Shown here piece after piece: positions 26,581-35,498 of a stretch of DNA of 64,000 nucleotides (positions are counted from its first letter, which is position 1; every line of letters starts with the position of its first letter). A model generated the notes under the pieces. That model saw only the letters and a list, made by a program, of their open reading frames with translations, made no database searches and was not told where the DNA came from. This DNA is from Falsiphaeobacter marinintestinus (GTDB lineage Bacteria > Pseudomonadota > Alphaproteobacteria > Rhodobacterales > Rhodobacteraceae), in contig NZ_VOGO01000006.1 of assembly GCF_007923355.1 (NCBI RefSeq), forward strand, positions 248,001 to 312,000, written 5' to 3'. Made by a program: the position numbers and the translations under genes.

Positions 26581-27573
26581 ATGTTCAACAAGCATATCTT
26601 TACTGGCGCGGCGCTGGCGCTTGGTATGGTGTCATCGCAGGCGTTCGCGGCTGACACGACCATGCGGATCTCGTTGCAGCTGCCGTTGAAAAGCCACCTC
26701 GGGCAAAATCTTGTCCTCTTCAAGGACGAGGTCGAAAAACTGTCCGGCGGTGATATCTCGGTCGAAATTTATGATTCTGCACAGCTTTACAAAGACAAGG
26801 AAGTGCCTGCGGCGGTCGGGTCAGGGTCAATAGAAGCAGGCGTTGCGTCGCTAACCCGCTACGTTGGTGACATTCCGGCCGTTGATGTTTTTTACATGCC
26901 GTTCCTTCTGAACAGCGAAGACAAGGTTCGTGCGGCAGTGGCTGCAGGATCACCCGTACGCGGGCCAATCGACGAAGCGATCAAGGACACCGGGTCAACC
27001 GTTTTGTGGTGGCAAGCTTATGGCGGCGCAATCATGCTGACCAATGGCGGGCCGCTCAAGACACCTGCAGACATGAAGGGCAAAAAAGCCCGGGTCTTTG
27101 GCAAAACGCTCGGGGATTTTGTGACTGCGACAGGCGGGGCACCGACGCTGGTGTCAGGCTCGGAGCAGTATCTGGCCTATCAGCGCGGAACGGTTGACGT
27201 CGGTATGACCGGCGTATCCGGCGTCAAATCCCGCAAACTGTGGGAAGTCATGGATACGATCACCGTTACCAATCACGCTGACATCGAATTTATCGTTGTG
27301 GTCAATACGGACTGGTGGAACGCCTTGCCCGCAGATCACCGCGACATGATCAGTAAGGCGGCTGTCATGGCGGAAACTGACGTTCGGGACCGGGTGTCAC
27401 AGATCGAAGCTGACGCTTATGCGGCTGCGGTCGAGAACGGGATGACCGTCTATACTCCGACGGATGCTGAAATTGATGCGTGGAAACAGGCATCGACATC
27501 GGTCTATGACGATTACCTTGCGAAAACCGGCGATATGGGTGCTGCGATTTTGAAGGCGGCCAGCGGGTTTTGA
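26581..27573 (+). CDS. TRAP transporter substrate-binding protein (DctP family)
   Basis: The 330-residue exported protein has a signal peptide (MFNKHIFTGAALALGMVSSQAFA) and DctP signature parts: DSAQLYKDKEVPAAVGSGSI, TPADMKGKKARVFGKTLGDF with the conserved arginine, and EQYLAYQRGTVDVGMTGVS. It captures an organic acid in the periplasm for the following DctQ and DctM subunits. The ATG at 26581 has a GGGAGGA site; a 43-codon upstream extension is not protein-like. Ligand unknown; the linked lyase gene suggests a C4 to C7 hydroxy- or keto-acid. Confidence 0.9.
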   Translation: MFNKHIFTGAALALGMVSSQAFAADTTMRISLQLPLKSHLGQNLVLFKDEVEKLSGGDISVEIYDSAQLYKDKEVPAAVGSGSIEAGVASLTRYVGDIPAVDVFYMPFLLNSEDKVRAAVAAGSPVRGPIDEAIKDTGSTVLWWQAYGGAIMLTNGGPLKTPADMKGKKARVFGKTLGDFVTATGGAPTLVSGSEQYLAYQRGTVDVGMTGVSGVKSRKLWEVMDTITVTNHADIEFIVVVNTDWWNALPADHRDMISKAAVMAETDVRDRVSQIEADAYAAAVENGMTVYTPTDAEIDAWKQASTSVYDDYLAKTGDMGAAILKAASGF

Positions 27574-27609
27574 GCCCCTTACTTCGCCTGACCATCTCAA
27601 GAGGTCGAC

Positions 27610-28107
27610 ATGGGTGTCTTTAACCGGCTTGTCTTTGGTCTGGCCTGGGTCGCGGCAAGTCTGTTTGTCGCGGCCGGTGCCATGCTGACCTATGAAGTCA
27701 TTGCACGTTACTTTTTCGTTCGTCCGACAATCTGGGCGGCGGAACTGAGCCAGCTTTGTCTGATCTGGGGGTGCCTTCTGGGCATGGCGTGGCTGCTTTC
27801 GGCCCGTCGCCACATCGCAGTCGATGCGGTGATTCAACTGTTGCCAGCAGGAGCGCGCAATCTGATCGAGGCGGCGGCAATGCTGTTGGTCGCAGCCTTT
27901 AGCGCCATGGTGACCTGGAAGGGGTGGGGCATCTTCTGGGATTCTTTTGAACGCGGGCGCACAACGGGGTCGATGCTGGACTTGCCAAGTTGGATTGTGG
28001 AATTGGCAGTGCCAATGGGCTTTGCCCTGCTCTTCGTCCAGGCCTTGATCGAGGCGGTGCGATCGGCTCGCGGTCAGGCTGCAGACCGGGAGATCGCGAT
28101 CGAATGA
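27610..28107 (+). CDS. TRAP transporter small permease (DctQ)
   Basis: The 165-residue protein has four membrane spans, with a first helix near residues 8-30 (WVAASLFVAAGAMLTYEVIA), the DctQ motif RPTIWAAELSQLCLIWGCLL as a helix entry, and RRHIAVDAVIQLL. It links the binding protein to the large permease. An AAGAGGTCGAC site precedes the ATG. Its stop codon overlaps the start of the DctM gene. Confidence 0.9.
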   Translation: MGVFNRLVFGLAWVAASLFVAAGAMLTYEVIARYFFVRPTIWAAELSQLCLIWGCLLGMAWLLSARRHIAVDAVIQLLPAGARNLIEAAAMLLVAAFSAMVTWKGWGIFWDSFERGRTTGSMLDLPSWIVELAVPMGFALLFVQALIEAVRSARGQAADREIAIE

Positions 28108-29378
28108 CCGTCGTCATCATTCTTGCCTCGCTGTTTTCCTTGTTGCTTGCGCGGGTGCCTGTGGCCTTTGCTTTGGGGGGCATGGGGCTTGCCCTTTTGG
28201 TGCTGGGTGGGTTTTCGCCGCTGATGGCACCGCAAGCCATCTTGTCCACGCTGGACGGATTCATCTTGCTGGCGGTGCCGCTGTTCCTGCTGATGGCCAA
28301 TGTGTTGCTGAAGGGCGGGGTCGGGGACGATCTGTTTGCCGCTGTCAACTCATGGGTCGGCCATTGGCCCGGCGGGCTGGCCGTCGCGACGATCCTGTCC
28401 TGCGCCATCTTTGCTGCCATCAGCGGCAGTTCGGTCGCCACGGCGGCGACCATCGGCACAGTTGCGATCCCAGCCATGATCGCACGTGGCTATGACAAAC
28501 GCTTCGTCTATGGGCTGCTGGCCGCAGGCGGCACCTTGGGCATTCTGATCCCGCCGTCTATTCCGATGATCGTCTATGGGTTCATCACAGAAGAATCCGT
28601 AGGCGCGCTGTTTCTGGCGGGCGTCGGACCGGGCATGGCGCTTGTCGTGCTGTTCATCGGCTATTCCATGGTGCATGCGCGCATCACGATGGTGCAGGGG
28701 GCCGGAACACCCGCGACGATGTCGGAACGCCGGACGGCAACGGCCCGTGCGTTTCCGTCGATGGCTCTGGCAATGCTTATTATCGGCGGCATTTATTCAG
28801 GTGCATTCACCCCAACCGAGGCTGCTGCAATTGGCTTTTCAGCCGCGTTGTTTGTGACGGTTGTTGTGCTGCGTTCGCTCAGCTGGGCAGGGTTTCGTGA
28901 GGCGGTGTTTGACTCGATGATCACCACGGTGGCGATCCTGTTGATCGTTGCCGGGGCCAAGATATTCGGCAAGGCGATTACGCTGTACCGGATACCGCAA
29001 GACATATCGACCATGATAGCGCAGGCGATTGATACACCGCTTGTGTTCATCCTGGTGGTCAGCGTTGTCTTGCTTTTGATGGGGCTGGTGTTCGAAGCGC
29101 TTTCGATGGTGCTGATCATGACTCCGGTTTTGCTTCCATCGGCGCTTGCGATGGGATTTGACCCGATCTGGTTCGGGATCTTCATGGTCGTCATGGTGGA
29201 ATGCGCCCTGATCACGCCGCCTGTCGGCCTGAACCTGTATGTGATTCAAGCGGTGGCGCGGGCCAGTCTGGGCGATGTGGCGCGCGGTGTCCTGCCGTTC
29301 CTGTTGTTGATGTTCCTCTGTGTCGCGTTGCTGTATGCGTGGCCTGATCTTGCGTTGTATTTGCCTTTCAAATTGTGA
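28104..29378 (+). CDS. TRAP transporter large permease (DctM)
   Basis: The 424-residue protein has about 12 membrane spans and DctM hallmarks: LLKGGVGDDLFAAVNSWVG, FAAISGSSVATAATIGTVA, GGTLGILIPPSIPMIVYG, FTPTEAAAIGFSAALF and LITPPVGLNLYVIQAVARA. The ATG at 28104 overlaps the DctQ stop (ATGA), so the longer upstream frame is rejected. It is followed 7 bases later by the lyase gene, suggesting one operon for uptake and cleavage of the substrate. Confidence 0.92.
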   Translation: MTVVIILASLFSLLLARVPVAFALGGMGLALLVLGGFSPLMAPQAILSTLDGFILLAVPLFLLMANVLLKGGVGDDLFAAVNSWVGHWPGGLAVATILSCAIFAAISGSSVATAATIGTVAIPAMIARGYDKRFVYGLLAAGGTLGILIPPSIPMIVYGFITEESVGALFLAGVGPGMALVVLFIGYSMVHARITMVQGAGTPATMSERRTATARAFPSMALAMLIIGGIYSGAFTPTEAAAIGFSAALFVTVVVLRSLSWAGFREAVFDSMITTVAILLIVAGAKIFGKAITLYRIPQDISTMIAQAIDTPLVFILVVSVVLLLMGLVFEALSMVLIMTPVLLPSALAMGFDPIWFGIFMVVMVECALITPPVGLNLYVIQAVARASLGDVARGVLPFLLLMFLCVALLYAWPDLALYLPFKL

Positions 29379-29385
29379 GCCCCAG

Positions 29386-30258
29386 ATGACGACTCAACCT
29401 GACAAACTGCGTGCCTTGCTGGCACAGGATCAGCTGCATGTGATGCCTTGCTGCTATGATGCCCTTTCGGCCAAACTGATCGAACAGGCCGGTTTCGGTC
29501 TGACGTTCATGTCTGGCTTTGCCACATCGGCGTCGCGTATTGGCGCGCCGGATCTTGGGCTGATGTCGTATTCCGAGGTCGTCGACAGCGCCCGAAACAT
29601 TTGCGATGCGGTTTCCATCCCCCTGATCGGGGATGGCGACACCGGGTATGGCAATGCCATGAACGTGCAGCGCACGGTGCGTGGGTTTGCCCGGGCCGGG
29701 TGTGGCGCCGTCATGATCGAAGACCAGCGGGCCCCCAAACGCTGCGGTCATACGCCGGGCAAGGAAGTGGTCGGACGGGATGAGGCGTTTGATCGGATCA
29801 AGGCATCGGTGGATGCGCGCGGCGACGATGACATCCTGATCCTTGCACGCACTGATGCCCGCCATGATCACGGTCTGGCCGAAGCCATAGACCGCGCGGC
29901 GATGTTCCATGAACTCGGGGCCGATATCCTGTTTGTCGAAGCCCCGAAGACAACCGAGGAAATGCGCCAGGTTTGTGCCGACTTGCCCGGCCCCAAAATG
30001 GCAAACATCGTCGAGGGCGGAGAAACACCTGACCTCGGCCACGCCGACCTGCACGAGATCGGATATGCTATAGCCGCCTATCCTCTAGCACTGATGTCTG
30101 CAGCAATGCAGGCCATGACCGTGACATTGCAGGCGTTGGCCGATGATACCCCCCGTGACCCGATGCTGATGGATTTTGCCCAGTTGCGGCGCAAGATTGG
30201 CTTTGATGAGTATTATGAAGCCTCAGCTGCGTACAAATCCTCTTATCGGTCCGGCTAA
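29386..30258 (+). CDS. Isocitrate lyase/PEP mutase superfamily lyase
   Basis: The 290-residue TIM-barrel enzyme shows the superfamily pattern: MPCCYDALSAKLIEQAGF, PLIGDGDTGYGNAMNV (Mg-binding Asp residues), VMIEDQRAPKRCGHTPGKEV with the lyase KRCGH loop including the catalytic Cys, and ILARTDAR. The KRCGH loop favours C-C lyase activity (methylisocitrate or 2,3-dimethylmalate lyase-like) over PEP mutase. The product would be pyruvate or a related 2-oxoacid. It is directly downstream of a DctPQM transporter, which probably imports its substrate or precursor. Precise reaction unknown. Confidence 0.88.
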   Translation: MTTQPDKLRALLAQDQLHVMPCCYDALSAKLIEQAGFGLTFMSGFATSASRIGAPDLGLMSYSEVVDSARNICDAVSIPLIGDGDTGYGNAMNVQRTVRGFARAGCGAVMIEDQRAPKRCGHTPGKEVVGRDEAFDRIKASVDARGDDDILILARTDARHDHGLAEAIDRAAMFHELGADILFVEAPKTTEEMRQVCADLPGPKMANIVEGGETPDLGHADLHEIGYAIAAYPLALMSAAMQAMTVTLQALADDTPRDPMLMDFAQLRRKIGFDEYYEASAAYKSSYRSG

Positions 30259-30301
30259 ACCGTTCATTTGCAGTTGACCGTCAAGGCAGTGCTACAATCA
30301 C

Positions 30302-31849
30302 TTAAGGACAGACGACTTCGATCAACGACGGGCCTCCACTTTCAAGGCCATGTGACAGCGCCCGCACGAAATCGTCCATGGTGTCCGCCCGAGAGGCCGG
30401 AACGCCGTGCCCCTTGGCCAGCGATACCCAATCCAATTCGGGGCTTTCGACATCAAACATGGCCTGCGCGTTCCGTCCAAAGCTTTCGACCCCGACATTG
30501 GTCAGTTCGTTGCGAAGGATCTGATAGCCGCGGTTGGCAAACACAATCACGGTGACGTCCAGATTTTCTCGGGCCATCGTCCACAAGGATTGCACCGTGT
30601 ACATCGCCGACCCGTCCCCCGTCAGCGCGATGACTTTCCGGTCGGGGCACGCGACAGCCGCACCTGTCGCAGCGGGCAGGCAAAGCCCAATTGCGCCGCC
30701 CGTCCCGCTCAACACGTCGTGCGGACGCGCGGTTGCCGTTGGCGGCATCACGTGAAACCCGGATGTGACCGATTCATTGCAGAGAATGGCGTTCTCGGGG
30801 ATCAGGGCCGCCAGCGCCAATCCGACCTTTTGCAGCGTCAACTCGCCCGTGGGCATTTCCGGAAGGTCCAGTGCAAAACACGTCGGAGCTGTGTCCTTAC
30901 GCACACCCACGGCATCCGCCAGCGCCTGAAGGGTCCAGGCGATATCCATCGTCGGGGTGCAGAGCTCGGCCATGACGCAGTCAGCAGGTTCCGGGACGCT
31001 GGGTTTGTCGGGATAGGCAAAAAACGCAACGGGACGGTCGGTGCCGACCAGTGTGATCGATGCCGTGTTTTCCAACTGTGCGATCTTGGGGTCCACCGGA
31101 TACACCAATTGGTCGATCTTGGCGGTGCCCGCGCCTTTGGCGATGCGTGGGATCAGCGTGTCGGCTACAAGTCGGCAGCCGGTTTTGGTTGCGATCTGGC
31201 CAGCAAGCTGGCGCAGGTCTCCAAACAAAGCGTTACCGCCAATCAACAGGACTGCATTGGCAGTCGTCAACCGTGCCGCCGCCGCGTCGATCTCGGCGTT
31301 GGAGGGCCGTGTTAATGCATGTCCGGGCAAGCTGGCAGAGGGGCCGGTTGCCGGATCCCACGCGGTGTCCGCCGGAAGGATCAAAGTGGCGATCTGGCCG
31401 TTTCGATCACGCGCCGCACGGATTGCGGCAGCCCCGTCTGGCGCCACGCTTTCCGCATCGGGCGAAACCCGGGTCCAATGGCTGATCGACTGGCTTATGC
31501 CCAAAATGTCGCCCTTGAGCGGGCTTTCGTAACGCAAGTGGTGGATCGCATGATCTCCGACGACATTCAGCACGCCGGACCCGGCTTTGCGGGCATTGTG
31601 GAGGTTGGCAAAGGCATTCCCAAAGCCGGGCGCAAGGTGCAAAAGCGTTCCGGCTACATCGCGTTTCATGCGGAAATACCCATCGGCAGCGCCAGAGGTG
31701 CCGCCTTCGAACAGGCATAGAACGCAGTTCATCTCGGGGTGCGCGTCCAGCGCGGCGACAAAATGCATCTCTGATGTGCCGGGATTTGCGAACACGGTAT
31801 CCACGCCATTGTTCAGCAGCGTTTTCACAAGGGATTCTGCACCGTTCAT
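30302..31849 (-). CDS. Thiamine diphosphate-dependent enzyme, acetolactate synthase/benzoylformate decarboxylase-like
   Basis: The 515-residue protein has the three ThDP-enzyme domains: FANPGTSEMHFVAALD with the activating glutamate at CLFEGGTSGAADGYFRM, a central domain, and the ThDP/Mg motif ALTGDGSAMYTVQSLWTMA ending in an asparagine-containing segment VIVFANRGYQILRNE. This group of acetolactate synthase-like proteins decarboxylates 2-oxoacids or ligates aldehydes. The ATG at 31849 has GGAG at the right distance; an ATG 12 bases earlier does not. It lies 61 bases after the fused TRAP permease gene and is convergent with the lyase gene. Confidence 0.85.
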   Translation of the reverse strand: MNGAESLVKTLLNNGVDTVFANPGTSEMHFVAALDAHPEMNCVLCLFEGGTSGAADGYFRMKRDVAGTLLHLAPGFGNAFANLHNARKAGSGVLNVVGDHAIHHLRYESPLKGDILGISQSISHWTRVSPDAESVAPDGAAAIRAARDRNGQIATLILPADTAWDPATGPSASLPGHALTRPSNAEIDAAAARLTTANAVLLIGGNALFGDLRQLAGQIATKTGCRLVADTLIPRIAKGAGTAKIDQLVYPVDPKIAQLENTASITLVGTDRPVAFFAYPDKPSVPEPADCVMAELCTPTMDIAWTLQALADAVGVRKDTAPTCFALDLPEMPTGELTLQKVGLALAALIPENAILCNESVTSGFHVMPPTATARPHDVLSGTGGAIGLCLPAATGAAVACPDRKVIALTGDGSAMYTVQSLWTMARENLDVTVIVFANRGYQILRNELTNVGVESFGRNAQAMFDVESPELDWVSLAKGHGVPASRADTMDDFVRALSHGLESGGPSLIEVVCP

Positions 31850-31910
31850 ATCAGTCTCCATTCAGTCGGTTGGCAGGGTGGGCCGACAAAGCAGCAGCAA
31901 CTAAAGCCAA

Positions 31911-33917
31911 TCAAATCACGCTTTTCTGATCGTTGGCCGGGACAGACTTCTGGCCAGCGCGCCAGGCATAGGCAAGCGGCGGCACCGCTATGACAAACCC
32001 GCCCAGGGTCAACATCAAATGGCTCAGACCTGCAACGCCGCCCGCTGGGGCAGCAATCAACAAACCGGCGCACAGCAGGACGATCCGCATGATAATACTG
32101 CCCATACCGGAAGCGAGCGGTCCGACAAAACTGACATAACCCTGAAAAGAGGCGGAAATGAACCAGACCCCGATCAACGCACAAACCAGCACCATGGCAA
32201 CTTCCGCTGGTGGGCCCTGACCGATCAGTGCAGGGTTCAGCACGAAAAAGAACGGAACGACGTAAATCACACCGCCCAGTTTCATCGCTTCGAAGCCTGT
32301 CCTGAATGCGTTCGCGCCTGCCATCGATGCGGCGGCGAAGGCGCCCAGAGCAACCGGTGGCGTGATGAAACTGACCATTCCCCAGTACAAGATGAACAAA
32401 TGCACGGCGAGTTCGTTCAATCCTGCCTGAACCAACGCAGGGGCCAGAACCACTGCAAGAAAGATGTAGCAAGCCGTTACCGTCATTCCCATGCCGAAGA
32501 TAAACGACGTAAGCGCGCCCATCAAAAGCAACATCGGCACCGAATTGCCCGCCGCGTGCACCAGCTCATTGGCCAGCGGTCCGGTCAGCCCGGTGGCCTG
32601 AAATGCACCGACGATCATGCCGATCCCCAGCAGAACGGCGACCAGTTCAGACAAGGTCCGGCCCACGGAGACGATGATGTTCAGAAAACCATCCCACGAC
32701 ACGCGGTCGTTTGGATTGAACTGATTGACAATCAACAGCAGCAGCACGGCATAGAACGGCGCTGTCTTTTCCCAGCGAAAGGCGACCATCAGGAAAATAA
32801 GCAGCGCAAATACCGCGATATACAGCCAGCCCTGGCGTAGCGTCTGCCAGACCATCGGTCGATCCGCGCGGGCCAGTCCCTTAAGTCCGCGCCGGGCCGA
32901 ATAGGCGTCGATCTGTACAAAGAGGCCAAAGAAATACAGCAGCGACGGGATCGCAGCCGCAAGCATGATCTCGACATATGGCCGGCTCAGCCATGATGCG
33001 ATCACAAAGGCGGTTGCCCCCATGATGGGCGGCATCAAGACACCGCCGGTCGACGCACAGGCTTCGGTTGCGGCTGCATAACGCGCCGAGAACCCGGTTT
33101 TCTTCATCGCCGGGATAGACACCGCTCCGGTGGTCAACACGTTCGAAATCACCGAGCCCGACATCGAGCCCATGAACCCCGACGCAAAGATCGACACCTT
33201 TGCCGCCCCACCGCGATACCCGCCAACCAGCGACAGCGCGAGATTGTTGAAGAACTTGCCGCCGCCGGTGAATTGCAGGACCGCGCCGAACAGAATGAAC
33301 CCGATGACCAGATTTCCGAAGGCGCGCATCGGGATACCGAATGAGGCTTCGGATGAGATCATGAAATAGGGAATGACATCCAGGAATGGCTGGGTGAAGC
33401 CATTCAGGGGGTCGGGCACCTTGTCGGCAAACGTCGGGTAGAGCGAAAACACCAGTACGATCCCGAACAAGACCAGCCCGCCAGCGCGTCTCGTGCCCTC
33501 AAGAATAAGTAGATACAGAGCCACCGATGCCCAAACGGCTTTGGTCGGCGCGGCGTATTCCCAACCGGAATCAAGGCTTTCGCCTGCTGTGACCACAAAG
33601 AATCCAGACACAGCAAGAGTTGCGAAGGACAAGACCCAGTCATACCAAGGTACATGGGTCGATCTGGATCCGCTGGCGCGAAACGTGATGAATGTCAGGC
33701 TGAGGAAAAGCGCGGCCAGGACGTAAAGATACATGCCCTCCAAAAGGGAATAGCCAGCGATCCGCAAATTGAACAACTGATTGATGGCGACACCGATGGC
33801 AGCAACGGTGCAAAATATGATCATCCAGCGCGCAGCGCCGGTAAACACCATGCGTTCGACCGCGCGTTCGGCCTCGATCGCCGAAAGTCCACGGTCACGG
33901 GTATTGGTTTGCGTCAT
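31911..33917 (-). CDS. TRAP transporter fused 4TM/12TM permease (TAXI type)
   Basis: About 668 residues with some 16 to 18 membrane spans join a DctQ-like N-terminal half and a DctM-like C-terminal half. Family segments are GSRSTHVPWYDW, GFMGSMSGSVISNVLTTGAV, STGGVLMPPIMGATAFVIA and FITPPVALGAFAAASMAGAN. Fused permeases pair with TAXI-type binding proteins, which is the gene just upstream. The start is uncertain: ATG at 33917 (MTQTNTRD) is chosen over 33944 because neither has a good site but the shorter one fits homologues. The substrate is unknown. Confidence 0.9.
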   Translation of the reverse strand: MTQTNTRDRGLSAIEAERAVERMVFTGAARWMIIFCTVAAIGVAINQLFNLRIAGYSLLEGMYLYVLAALFLSLTFITFRASGSRSTHVPWYDWVLSFATLAVSGFFVVTAGESLDSGWEYAAPTKAVWASVALYLLILEGTRRAGGLVLFGIVLVFSLYPTFADKVPDPLNGFTQPFLDVIPYFMISSEASFGIPMRAFGNLVIGFILFGAVLQFTGGGKFFNNLALSLVGGYRGGAAKVSIFASGFMGSMSGSVISNVLTTGAVSIPAMKKTGFSARYAAATEACASTGGVLMPPIMGATAFVIASWLSRPYVEIMLAAAIPSLLYFFGLFVQIDAYSARRGLKGLARADRPMVWQTLRQGWLYIAVFALLIFLMVAFRWEKTAPFYAVLLLLIVNQFNPNDRVSWDGFLNIIVSVGRTLSELVAVLLGIGMIVGAFQATGLTGPLANELVHAAGNSVPMLLLMGALTSFIFGMGMTVTACYIFLAVVLAPALVQAGLNELAVHLFILYWGMVSFITPPVALGAFAAASMAGANAFRTGFEAMKLGGVIYVVPFFFVLNPALIGQGPPAEVAMVLVCALIGVWFISASFQGYVSFVGPLASGMGSIIMRIVLLCAGLLIAAPAGGVAGLSHLMLTLGGFVIAVPPLAYAWRAGQKSVPANDQKSVI

Positions 33918-33958
33918 GAAATCCACACTGATCTTGCCCGCCATACCGCGAGCGAAAA

Positions 33959-33980
33959 GGGCGGGCCTGAAAGCCCGCCC
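33959..33980 (-). other. Stem-loop with short T-run between TAXI binding-protein and permease genes
   Basis: GGGCGGGC (33959-33966) pairs perfectly with GCCCGCCC (33973-33980) around a 6-base loop. On the minus strand it is followed by TTTT, so it resembles a leaky rho-independent terminator. It lies after the binding-protein stop and before the permease start, and may let most transcripts end after the binding protein. Confidence 0.65.
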
Positions 33981-34000
33981 CGAAAGGTCACTTCATGTGG

Positions 34001-35161
34001 TCAGAAGACAACGCCGAAACCACCTGCGCTTAACGCATCGCGGCGCTTTTGATCCCAGGCCTCGGCCCAGTTGTCGGGGTTTTCGGCCTTCAGTTCGCTC
34101 CAGGCAGCGCTCAGCGCGGCCTGACGCGCGATCAGGGTGTCATTATGCGCCTGTGCGGCATCGTTCCAGACGCCGATTTCCTTGTAATACCGGATTGCCC
34201 CATCGTGATACGGTGCCACCCACTGGAAGTTCTGCTTATCAAGCGCCCAGCCGTTGATACCCGGTGCATTGCCTGCAAAGCCATCGAAGAAAACGTTCAT
34301 CGCCTTCGTCATGTTATAGGTCAGGTCTTCGTCCTGTGCGGCATAGGTCATCAGAACGGGATAGGCATAGCCCGCAGTCGGTGTGCCCGGTGTCCCGTCA
34401 ATTGTTGCGCCAACGGTCGCAATCATTGGACTGAAGAACGGAGCAATCTCCTGCATCCGCTCCAACCCAGCAGCATCGTTGGCATCAATGGGAGGCCAGA
34501 AAACACCGCGCGGTCCGGATTCAGCTTCGTAGGCGCGGCCCGAGTTTGTCGATGCAAACGCAGCATCAACGCTGCCGTCGATCATCCCGGCCCATGAATC
34601 GCCAAAACCACCAAACTCAACGCGTTCGACATCGTCCCAGGTCAATCCACCATAGGCCAGATAGGCCTGATTGTTGACATTCAGCGCCGGTGCACCCTTG
34701 ACCCACGCCACACGCATGCCTTTGAGGTCGGAATAGGTGAACCCCTCGCACCCGGGCTTTCCAGCCTTTTCGCAGGCCTCGGCCGCGACGGCCAACGATA
34801 GGCCCACGGCACCACCGTTGTTTGCTGCCAGAATGCGAACCGGTTGCGGCCCCCAGTTTTCGGCCCCAAACTGAAACACGCCTTCCTGCGCCATGAACGA
34901 TCCGCCCACGCCATTGGCCGAAAACTGAACCTTGCCCTGCCGCAGCGGTTCGGTACGGGCGATATCATTCTTGCCCGGCAAAACCCGCAAATTCACATCC
35001 AGCGCTTCTTGCAGCGCAGCACCGATCGCAATCGACTGGTTATAGCCCGCCGATCCGGTTCCATACGCCGTCCAAGTCAGTTGTTTTGGCAGTTCAACCT
35101 GTTGTGCCAGCGCTGGCATGGCTGCCAGACAAAGGGACACCGCTAGTGAAGTAACACGCAT
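34001..35161 (-). CDS. TAXI family TRAP transporter substrate-binding protein
   Basis: The 386-residue exported protein has a signal peptide (MRVTSLAVSLCLAAMPALA) and TAXI features: LTWTAYGTGSAGYNQSIAIG, NLRVLPGKNDIARTEPLRQG, and DLKGMRVAWVKGAPALN. TAXI proteins deliver substrates such as 2-oxoglutarate or glutamate to fused TRAP permeases. GGGAGGAAAAATC precedes the ATG at 35161; the 25-codon upstream extension is rejected. It heads a unit with the fused permease and the ThDP enzyme, so a 2-oxoacid-like ligand is plausible. Confidence 0.9.
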   Translation of the reverse strand: MRVTSLAVSLCLAAMPALAQQVELPKQLTWTAYGTGSAGYNQSIAIGAALQEALDVNLRVLPGKNDIARTEPLRQGKVQFSANGVGGSFMAQEGVFQFGAENWGPQPVRILAANNGGAVGLSLAVAAEACEKAGKPGCEGFTYSDLKGMRVAWVKGAPALNVNNQAYLAYGGLTWDDVERVEFGGFGDSWAGMIDGSVDAAFASTNSGRAYEAESGPRGVFWPPIDANDAAGLERMQEIAPFFSPMIATVGATIDGTPGTPTAGYAYPVLMTYAAQDEDLTYNMTKAMNVFFDGFAGNAPGINGWALDKQNFQWVAPYHDGAIRYYKEIGVWNDAAQAHNDTLIARQAALSAAWSELKAENPDNWAEAWDQKRRDALSAGGFGVVF

Positions 35162-35498
35162 GATTTTTCCTCCCAGATTACGTAAGTCGAATGAAGTCCG
35201 TCCAATTCTATGAAAGTGTCCGTACGCAGTGATCACTTGTCAACTTGACGCAGCTTCAGCCTCGCATTGACGCTACGTTACTGTCTGTTTGCGCGTTGGC
35301 GACCGGATCACTTGTCCAAGCGCCTTGACCAACAGTGGGTGTCGGGTTCCGGTTCTTCGAAACTCCACCACTCTGGTCTTCTTTTCTGACCTACAGGACC
35401 GAAAGCGCCAAGGTTTGTTCGGGGGAGGGAGAGGGTGACATCACGGAAACAGCTGATCAGCGTCGCTTTCCCAAAAATCGGCCGCGTGGAAACAGGCC
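35162..35498. other. Intergenic region upstream of TAXI operon with repeats
   Basis: About 340 bases between pqqE and the TAXI gene, both on the minus strand. It holds the direct repeat GATCACTTGTC at 35231-35241 and 35306-35316 and the palindrome GTCAA-C-TTGAC at 35239-35249. These are candidate operator sites for the TAXI operon; no gene is seen. Confidence 0.45.
35239..35249. promoter_or_regulatory. Possible operator palindrome
   Basis: GTCAA-C-TTGAC overlaps the first copy of a direct repeat (GATCACTTGTC) about 80 bases upstream of the TAXI binding-protein start. No regulator gene is adjacent. The site is a suggestion from symmetry and position only. Confidence 0.3.
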
